Assembly (NCBI GenBank): GCA_022496185.1
Contig: WTXG01000013.1
Location: 248,001-312,000, forward strand
Reading direction: 5' to 3'
Length of the DNA: 64,000 nt
Source of the DNA: Multifurca ochricompacta
Taxonomy: Eukaryota; Basidiomycota; Agaricomycetes; Russulales; Russulaceae
This document shows, in pieces, positions 57,622 to 64,000 of this stretch (the first letter of the stretch is position 1; each line of letters opens with the position of its first letter). The notes under the pieces are model-generated. The model ran no database searches. It was given only the letters and a program-made list of their open reading frames with translations, and was not told the origin of the DNA. The position numbers and the translations under genes are program-made.

Positions 57622-59739
57622 ATGGCCTCTCCCCTGTCTATCTTCGATCTGGTTGTTCTGCTATCCTCTCTCATTGCCTTTCAGGCTGTACGGGACTATC
57701 GAAGACGAGGCGGGGTACCATATCCTCCTGGCCCACGACCCTTACCCGTACTCGGAAATCTTCTCCATATTCCAAAGGAGCATTCCTGGCTCACCTACAC
57801 CCAATATTCGAAGAAATATGGTACGAGCGAGTCACTCTTCCTCATGCCTTCGTTTACAATATACGTTCTAGGGGATGTCATTTCCTTCCGCGTATTCGGG
57901 CAAGTCATCGTCGTACTGAACACTATCAAAGCCGCCAAAGATTTACTTGAGAGGCGCGGAGAAATCTACTCTGATCGCCCTGAAACTCCAATCTATGACA
58001 TGTATGAAATATAATTCCGCGTTCGTACCACCGGTAACATCTTTCAGGATGGAATGGCAGTGGATTCTGCCAGCGGCGAGATATGGGGATACTTGGCGTT
58101 CGGCACGTAGGTTGCTTGACCGTGGCCTTCGCCCAGGGGCTGCAGCATCATATCGCCCAATGCAACAGGCGAGGGCACGTGTACTCATGACTCGGCTATT
58201 GGCGAGCCCGGATAAGTGGGAGGACCACATCGAGTTGTCAGTGACACTCTTTTTTGGCTACCATCCACCAATTAATTTATTATTAGACTACAAGGGGAGC
58301 TACTATTAGACATGACGTATGGTTACCAGGTACTGGACAGGCAGGACAGAAAGTTCGACATGGCAAAACGATTGACAGAATTTGGGACGACATTAGTACT
58401 TCCCGGTGCTTTGCTGGTCAATAATTTCTCTTTTCGTAAGTGGTCTCTTTCATACAGTATACAAGTCTCACAGTGACCTCAGTGCGTCACATCCCTGAAT
58501 GGTTGCCACGGTTCAGCTACAAGCCGCTTGCCCGCTACGGCCATGCCATGGGGGTGGAAGTCGTGAACGAACCAATTCACTTTGTGAAAGAAAGTATTGT
58601 AAGAAATGTCACAAGGTATCTCTGAAAAGGCTCACAGAATTTACCGTAGCTCAGGGGCACAGCACGGCCCTCACTTGCTCTCCAAAATTTACAAGAGATA
58701 GAAAAGCTAAGTGGATCAGACCGTGACAAGGCAGAGAAAATGGTCTCGGGAGCTTTGGCCTCGCTGTATTCAGGTGAGTGATTGCTGCAACCCTGTGATC
58801 CTGATCTGATTGAAATAAATTTCCCAGCTGGTTCCGACACCGTATGTCGTCAAAACATCCATTTATCTACGTGCTGACATGTGGCTCAACCTTCCAGACC
58901 GTCTCAGCCACATTGACGTTCTTCCTCGTGTGTTTGCTCCACCCCGAAATACAGAAGAAGGCTCAGGAAGAAATAGATGCTGTTACGGGGCGCGAGCGAT
59001 TTCCGTCTTTTGAGGACCGTCCAAGGTTACCATTTGTTGATGCGATATGCAAGGAAGTTTTGAGGTGGATGCCTGTGACACCCCTCGGTGCGTGCTATCA
59101 ATATCGGCTCGGCACGTAACTGAATACGTCCATACTTCACAACAGTTCCTCACGCAGTCACACAAGACGATGTTTATGAGGGCCTTTTCATACCCAAGGG
59201 TGCGTGGTCTTTGTCTATCAGGTGGCCTCGAGGTTTGCTGATGTGATTATTACCAGGTGCGATAGTTTTTGGAAACACCTGGTAAGATATTTTTTCTGTA
59301 TTACTTGCGGTAGCTACATTTATTCGCAGGGCAATCCTACATGACCCAGATGAGTACGAGGATCCGGACGCGTTCAAACCAGAACGATTCCTCAACTCTA
59401 ACGGAAGCTTGCGCGACGATCTTAACTTAACATCAGCGTTTGGATATGGAAAGCGTATCTGCCCTGGAAGGCATTTTGTAGATGCGACGTTGTTTATCAC
59501 TGTTGCATCTTTACTTTCGGTTTTCAATATCAAGAAGCGGAAAGAGGACGAAGATGGCGCATTTCGCTACACATATACAGGAGACTCGGTAATAAGGTAT
59601 ATCATTTATATGTGGTGCTCAAAGAAAGAGAGAAGAAGTGATTATTATTTTCAGTCATCCAAACCGATTTGGGTGCTCTGTTGTCCCCCGGGACAAAATA
59701 GCGGAAGAACTCATCAATGCGGATACCTTGTCACGTTGA
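57622..59739 (+). CDS. Cytochrome P450 (O-methylsterigmatocystin-oxidoreductase-like), intact
   Basis: Start MASPLSIFDLVVLLSSLIAF at 57622, an N-terminal membrane helix, followed by PPGPRPLPVLGN. About ten short introns all resolve in frame: donors after KKYG, IYDM, HIEL, KESI (58595), LYS (58771), AGSDT and MPVTPL, then two more small introns to NTW. I-helix AGSDTTVSATLTFF spans an intron at about 58842-58899. ExxR is in KEVLRWMPVTP and the haem loop is FGYGKRICPGRHF (59440-59478, Cys ligand at about 59461). The last intron (about 59597-59655) leads to HPNRFGCSV and a stop at 59737-59739. This is the cleanest P450 in the window with the canonical FxxGxRxCxG. Its 3' flank is split 12 bp after the stop by a retrotransposon. 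Confidence 0.9.
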
Positions 59740-59763
59740 CTGCCCTGATAGCAATTCCAGTTT

Positions 59764-61180
59764 GTTTTTTTTTTTTAAAAATCGAGTTTATAACGCGCGT
59801 CAAGGCTTTGCCTAAGTGTGCGGCTATCTAAGAACAGATGTACTACAGATGTACTAGATAACAAGTAGGAGGGAATGCAAGCAGGAAGCAAAAACCTACG
59901 CAGGGAAAAACAGATTACCAGGAAGAGAAGGGGCCCCCTAAGTGGCACCAGTGGAAGGAGGAGGGTCTGTAACAGCGGCCAAAGGAACAGAAGGCTTGGG
60001 CTTCCACTGACGTACCTGGCGCATGTGCCCAAAAGCATATAGGGTCCGCCGATACAATAGGTGCTTGAGGACAGCACCAGTTGGGTCCTCAAAGGCCAAA
60101 ACGACCGACGAGTGTGAGCCAGGAGGGTAGGAGGAGGGGGCGCGCACCCAGGAAGGAAGATTGGTTACCTTGAGGCCCCGGTAGATGGGGTTGTCCTTGC
60201 CAAGCGCTTCATGGCAGGACATGGGGGTGAAGGCCCCACTGCTCTCAGTGACCCCTGTGGGGAGGCCATTGACAGTCACACGGGACCACTTGATGTTGAG
60301 GCGGGAGGTGGTGGGCAGGGGCTGGGATGTTGCTGAGAGGAAAGAACCCAGAGACTGGGTGGGGAGGGGCTGAGCATTGAGGAGGTTGGTCTCTGTGATA
60401 TCAGGGCCAGCTGTGAGGACCAAGTTGGCCTTGGCAGTCCACCGCGCGGCGGACAGCTGGACTTGGTGGCCAGCAGCGGTGAGAGCAGAGTTAAGGTGGG
60501 ACACCACCACCAGAGGAGACTTCTTGAGGGCCTCTGCAGGGGTCCCACCAGCCTGGCGGGTGACAGAGATGACCACAGAAGGCCTTGCGGCCTTCCGAGT
60601 CACCTGGGCAAAGGAGGGGGCCAGGGAAGAGGGAGCGGGAGGGGGGGCATGAGGAGGGGCATGGGAGGGGCAGAGGGTTTCTTGGCCGGGGCAAAGAGCT
60701 TTGCTGCAGGAGGGGGGCCTGGGAGGGGAAGGGGGGTGCTGGCCTGGGGCTAGCAGAAAGGGTGTCTACCTTGGTAGAGAGTACCGCAACCATCGCAGAG
60801 AGCTTGGCAAGTGTCTCAACCAGGGCCGGATCCTGTGTGGCAGCCACTAGGGGCGGAGCAGGGAGGGTGGGAGCAGGAAGGGGGCCTTGATGATGAAGAA
60901 GGCCAAAATGCTGCCAGAAGTCCTCCAGCTGGATAAGCTGGGCAACTGTCTGGCCATCACAGAGTTTGGTGAGGAAGAAGAGGCAAATATTGCGGGAGAG
61001 GCGATTGATGAACTGTTGCGGGTCATCAGGGTACTGGTTATCAATCTCAACTGCAGCATTGTACACATCTGCTACAGCATGGGAAAGGTCAGCAGAGACA
61101 GCAGCAAGCTCCAAATTTACCGGAGGTGGGTGAAAGAGAGGCAGCGTGAATATGGTGGGACCAGACATGGTTCACTGAAA
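59764..61180 (-). mobile_element. Internally deleted LINE (Tad-like) with 12-bp TSD
   Basis: Bounded by CAATTCCAGTTT at 59752-59763 and 61181-61192. The minus strand begins 12 bp before an ORF1 start codon (61168) and ends in a T-run on the plus strand (59765-59776), that is a poly(A) tail preceded by a GCGTTATAAACTCGATT-type end. At 1.4 kb it lacks any reverse transcriptase, so it is a non-autonomous deletion derivative moved by a relative. Its insertion point is in the 3' flank of the P450 ending at 59739. Confidence 0.88.
59938..61168 (-). pseudogene. LINE ORF1 (gag-like) remnant, frame broken in Pro-rich tract
   Basis: ORF1 nucleic-acid-binding protein of a non-LTR retrotransposon. The first part (61168-60491) starts MSGPTIFTLPLFHPPPV and contains a helical segment (YPDDPQQFINRLSRNICLFF) followed by a Pro-rich linker. 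In the C-rich tract at about 60600-60720 the reading frame shifts. The second part (60603-59938) continues KAARPSVVISVTRQAGG, then LNSALTAAGHQVQLSAARWT and a conserved end, VRAPSSYPPGSHSSVVLAFE then DPTGAVLKHLLYRRTLYAFG. The usual CCHC zinc knuckles after that region are absent. Identification rests on the characteristic C-terminal block and on the mobile-element borders. Confidence 0.75.
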
Positions 61181-61351
61181 CAATTCCAGTTTATATATGT
61201 ATGTACAATAGCACATTTTTACGAGAAACAAATTCATTTCCAACGGCGGTTAGAGGATCACGCTAGCGAGGTGCCACCTGCCGCAACACATAGGCATGGT
61301 GGTGAAGGCTAAAGGCTACATTACGGAGAACAGAACGGAGAACTCGGAGTC

Positions 61352-61609
61352 TTTTTTTTTTTTTGAATCAATTTTATAACGCGCTTGCGGGATGGCACCC
61401 AATCGCGCGGCCACATCCAGGGACAATGTGACTACTACTACTACGGACAGAGGTTGGAGCGACAAAGTCATGGGAGGAAACCCAGAGGGAAAACCATAAG
61501 TAAATCTAAGTAGAAAGGCCGTCCGAAACAGAGACCGTTCAAGAAACAAAGGGAGGCAAACTCACCAAGTTCAAGTTCAACGCAACTCCAACCTAATCAG
61601 GTTCCCGAT
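61352..61609 (-). mobile_element. Short retroposon (SINE or truncated LINE) with 15-bp TSD
   Basis: 258 bp flanked by GGAGAACTCGGAGTC at 61337-61351 and 61610-61624. A plus-strand T-run (61352-61364) is its poly(A) tail; the tail-proximal sequence GCGCGTTATAAAATTGATTC resembles the end of the LINE 1.6 kb away. No clear RNA polymerase III A/B boxes were seen, so a 5'-truncated LINE is as likely as a SINE. Confidence 0.85.
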
Positions 61610-62095
61610 GGAGAACTCGGAGTCTCGGATGAAACTTTCAACTCGCGGCCCGGAGAGGCCCGGATGCAAGACCATGATGGGTCGTGCTCAAATCGTGCGG
61701 CTACTAGCAAACCATGGTCACCCCCATGGTCATTCCTCCCCCTCCCCTCCCCTCCCCCTTCTCCTTAACTCTGGGTCGATTCGTCGATTCGCAAGTTGCT
61801 CCACTCCACATCTGAGCCACGAAAATTATATCTACTGTTTATCATTCTGCGTTCTGCACTTGTGTGTTCTGATGACCGCCGAAGCTGCAATAGTTGGTTG
61901 TAGTAGAATGGCGTCGTAGGACACGCTTCCCTGGGATGAGGCTATTTTCGATTCAATTCGCCGTTTGAGAGGGGTTTTTTTTCTTGGCCGAAGTCCGGAA
62001 TTGTTTTTCACTTTCAAGTACTTTCAAGTACAGTACGCTAGGTAGTGAGTTCTTGATATCATGGTTTTCTACTGGTGGTACTTTGCTGAGTGAAT

Positions 62096-63228
62096 GCAAT
62101 TCACCCAACGGATTGTGCCGAATCACGTGATGTAAAGTAAACAGCAAATTCTGCTAAACCAAGATAGCGGTAGATAGGTTCCGGGATAACAGTTCAACAC
62201 GTGATGTGGGGTGAACAATGGCAAAATTGTTGAACCAAGATACTGGTACCCAACTCTCCCCCACCGCTGACATCCCTAAAGTGGTAATCTTGTTACACGA
62301 CTGTGATTTGTAATAATATTCATTTTAAAAGGAAAGTTATCAACGAAATATCATTACAAATCGGTTGGAATAAGATGAGATAAGGATTAGATAAGAACTT
62401 TGGCATTTTCGCGCGTTCTCACTAGCCTCAAGAATGAGCCACCCTCTTGTTCCAGCACTTGGAGCATACAGTGGTCCCGGAATTGGACCTGGCGCTTCTT
62501 TTTCTCGCTCTCATTAACTCTTTGGCCTTCTTGTTTTTCCTATCTTGCTTTCAACAGTGGTCACAAGTCTTGTGCAGCAAGTGTAAAGGTACAAGATTAG
62601 GTTTTTTTTTTTGAAATCAATTTTATTTGCACTTCAGGGCCTTGCCCAAATCACACAGCTACTACCAGAACATAATAACTACTGTTGTGAACATGAGAGA
62701 AGGGTGGGAACCACCATGTGCAAAACCTCTTGGTAGAGGGAAACAAGAGAGACAGTGTGTAATAGAGAAGGAGTGGAGAGGAAAAGAGAGCCTGTGTATT
62801 GGAGAAGAGAGGTGAACTTAACCATACTACCCAACATCACCAACTCAGACTTAATCCAGCTCGCAAGGTCGTCTCACCGAAGGAGGCGTTGTGAAGGCCC
62901 GCATGTCCTGGATCTGGATGAAGGTGAGGGGGTAAGGTCGTCGTTGATGAAAACGTTGTCTACATGTCACATGACTTTGATTTGTAATGATTTTTTCGAT
63001 AACTTTCCTTTTAAAATGAATATTATTACAAATCACAGTCGTGTAACAAGATTACCACTTTAGGGATGTCAGCGGTGGGGGAGAGTTGGGTACCAGTATC
63101 TTGGTTCAACAATTTGCCATTGTTCACCCCACATCACGTGTTGAACTGTTATCCCGGAACCTCTGTACAGAATTTGCTGTTGTTTACTTTACATCATGTG
63201 ATTCGGCACAACCCGTTGGGCGAATTGC
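62096..63228. mobile_element. Element with about 260-bp inverted repeats
   Basis: Left arm 62096-62361 starts GCAATTCACCCAACGGATTG; right arm 62978-63228 ends CAACCCGTTGGGCGAATTGC. The arms pair through CACGTGATGTGGGGTGAACA, CAAGATACTGGTACCCAACT, TCCCTAAAGTGGTAATCTTG and AAAAGGAAAGTTATC with few differences. The 0.6-kb interior has no transposase and contains a T-run (62602-62612) followed by AAATCAATTTTATTTGC, resembling a retroposon tail. No target-site duplication was recognised. It is probably a fold-back or MITE-like DNA transposon. Confidence 0.8.
62602..62980 (-). mobile_element. Possible third retroposon tail nested inside the inverted-repeat element
   Basis: The T-run at 62602-62612 is followed by GAAATCAATTTTATTTGCAC and CAGGGCCTTGCCCAAATC, the same layout as the tails at 59765 and 61352. 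No flanking duplication was found and the 5' border is unknown; nothing in 62630-62980 resembles LINE coding sequence. Confidence 0.4.
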
Positions 63229-64000
63229 GTCCAGCGTCTTCAGTAGCGCACAGATTACAACGATTGGACTTTCTACTTGGCTTCTCCCAACCTTGGAATC
63301 CATGTGTACATTCTCGATATCTGAATGTGATGCTATACAACACGCTCAAATCACACCTGGTTAATTCTCTGGAAAATTCAATTTTTGATTTCATTTGTAC
63401 TTGAAATGAATGACTTGCATTACGCCATTGTGACCCCTATTACTGTATGACTTTTCATTTCTCTGTCATTTTTACTTGTATACATTTCTTGAATATTGTT
63501 ACATCACATTATTATTTTAAAAGGACTCCCATTGTAGCATAAATTTCTAAGTTCACTTGTATCAATAACAGTCTTGAATTGCCTCCACTTCAAAATCCTC
63601 TTGCACGCTCCCGCTTGTCTTCTATTGCATCTATTATCATATCAGAATGTGCCCTCTTGTTCCTCATTCTTCATACCCCTCATTCTAGATTACCAAAGGG
63701 GCACCCCCTCTTCTGGCCCTACTAACTGAAGCTCGCCCTCAAGTTATCTTCCGTGGCTGGCCAAGACACTTGCTGACTAAGTCAACAGGCGCACCTCCCC
63801 CTCAAAGCCCCTTCTCCAAGACCCCCTTCCTGCACCCTATTCCATCGCCGTTGTCAAACAGCGAACCACGCTCCGTCTGGTGTCTCATCCTTCAAGACTG
63901 CCTGTGGGTGGCCGACTCCTGTGGCTGTGGGAAGGACATCATATCCATACAAAACTCGCTAAAACGAAACCTCTTGGAAGCTGAGCAAGAATAGACAGGT

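Larger units (their letters stand above)
61680..64000. repeat. Duplicated block D, copy 2 (interrupted, runs off window)
   Basis: Diverged partner of 55110-56381. Homology resumes around 63240 after the inverted-repeat element at 62096-63228 and continues to the window end with CTGAGCAAGAATAGACAGGT. The outer part before 62090 includes CCGCCGAAGCTGCAATAGTT (61877) and TTCTACTGGTGGTACTTTGC. Confidence 0.75.

Noticed and set aside
60185..60890. Several plus-strand open frames
   Set aside because: Shadows of the GC-rich LINE ORF1 on the opposite strand.
1..64000. CRISPR array, bacterial operon or prophage-like content
   Set aside because: Spliced eukaryotic genes throughout; tandem repeats seen are microsatellites or transposon ends without regular spacers.

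Overview
The window is nuclear DNA of a filamentous basidiomycete, most likely an Agaricomycete. The genes carry many short GT-AG introns. The protein families are typical of mushroom-forming fungi: an NLR-like NACHT-ankyrin protein, tandem-BTB proteins, DUF6534 membrane protein, Tad-like LINE ORF1, and O-methylsterigmatocystin-oxidoreductase-type and 'high nitrogen upregulated'-type P450s. A Russulales-like fungus is possible, but that rests only on recalled similarity.

Layout. 1-5.7 kb: 3' part of a NACHT-ankyrin gene, then an aminoglycoside-phosphotransferase-fold kinase ending in a PTS1 signal. 6-15 kb: accessory region with an apparently intact Crinkler-like NTPase-nuclease gene, two oppositely oriented LTRs and a tandem-BTB gene. 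16-30 kb: housekeeping island with the APC/C activator CDH1/FZR1 (minus), divergent from the SAGA subunit SPT7 (plus), then two tandem penta-EF-hand genes. 32-37 kb: a P450 and a DUF6534 membrane protein. 37-52.7 kb: accessory region with a hAT MITE bounded by an 8-bp target-site duplication, LTRs, a deleted Crinkler-like copy beside a second tandem-BTB gene, and a tandem P450 pair (one decayed, one intact). 53-64 kb: a Ran1/Ksp1-like kinase, an intact P450 with a deleted LINE inserted 12 bp past its stop codon, and a nested repeat region containing a short retroposon, a long-inverted-repeat element and a diverged duplicated block.

Two themes stand out. The Crinkler-like NTPase-nuclease gene occurs twice, each time adjacent to a tandem-BTB gene and near paired solo LTRs; one copy is intact and the other has lost its key motifs by internal deletion. 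Second, many otherwise good genes, including conserved single-copy ones (CDH1, SPT7), carry single-base frameshifts that all look like one-base deletions. This points to uncorrected consensus indels, so 'pseudogene' calls based on a single frameshift should be made with caution.

Gene models were spliced by eye. Residue numbers and repeat borders are approximate unless a target-site duplication fixes them. No tRNA, rRNA or CRISPR array was recognised.
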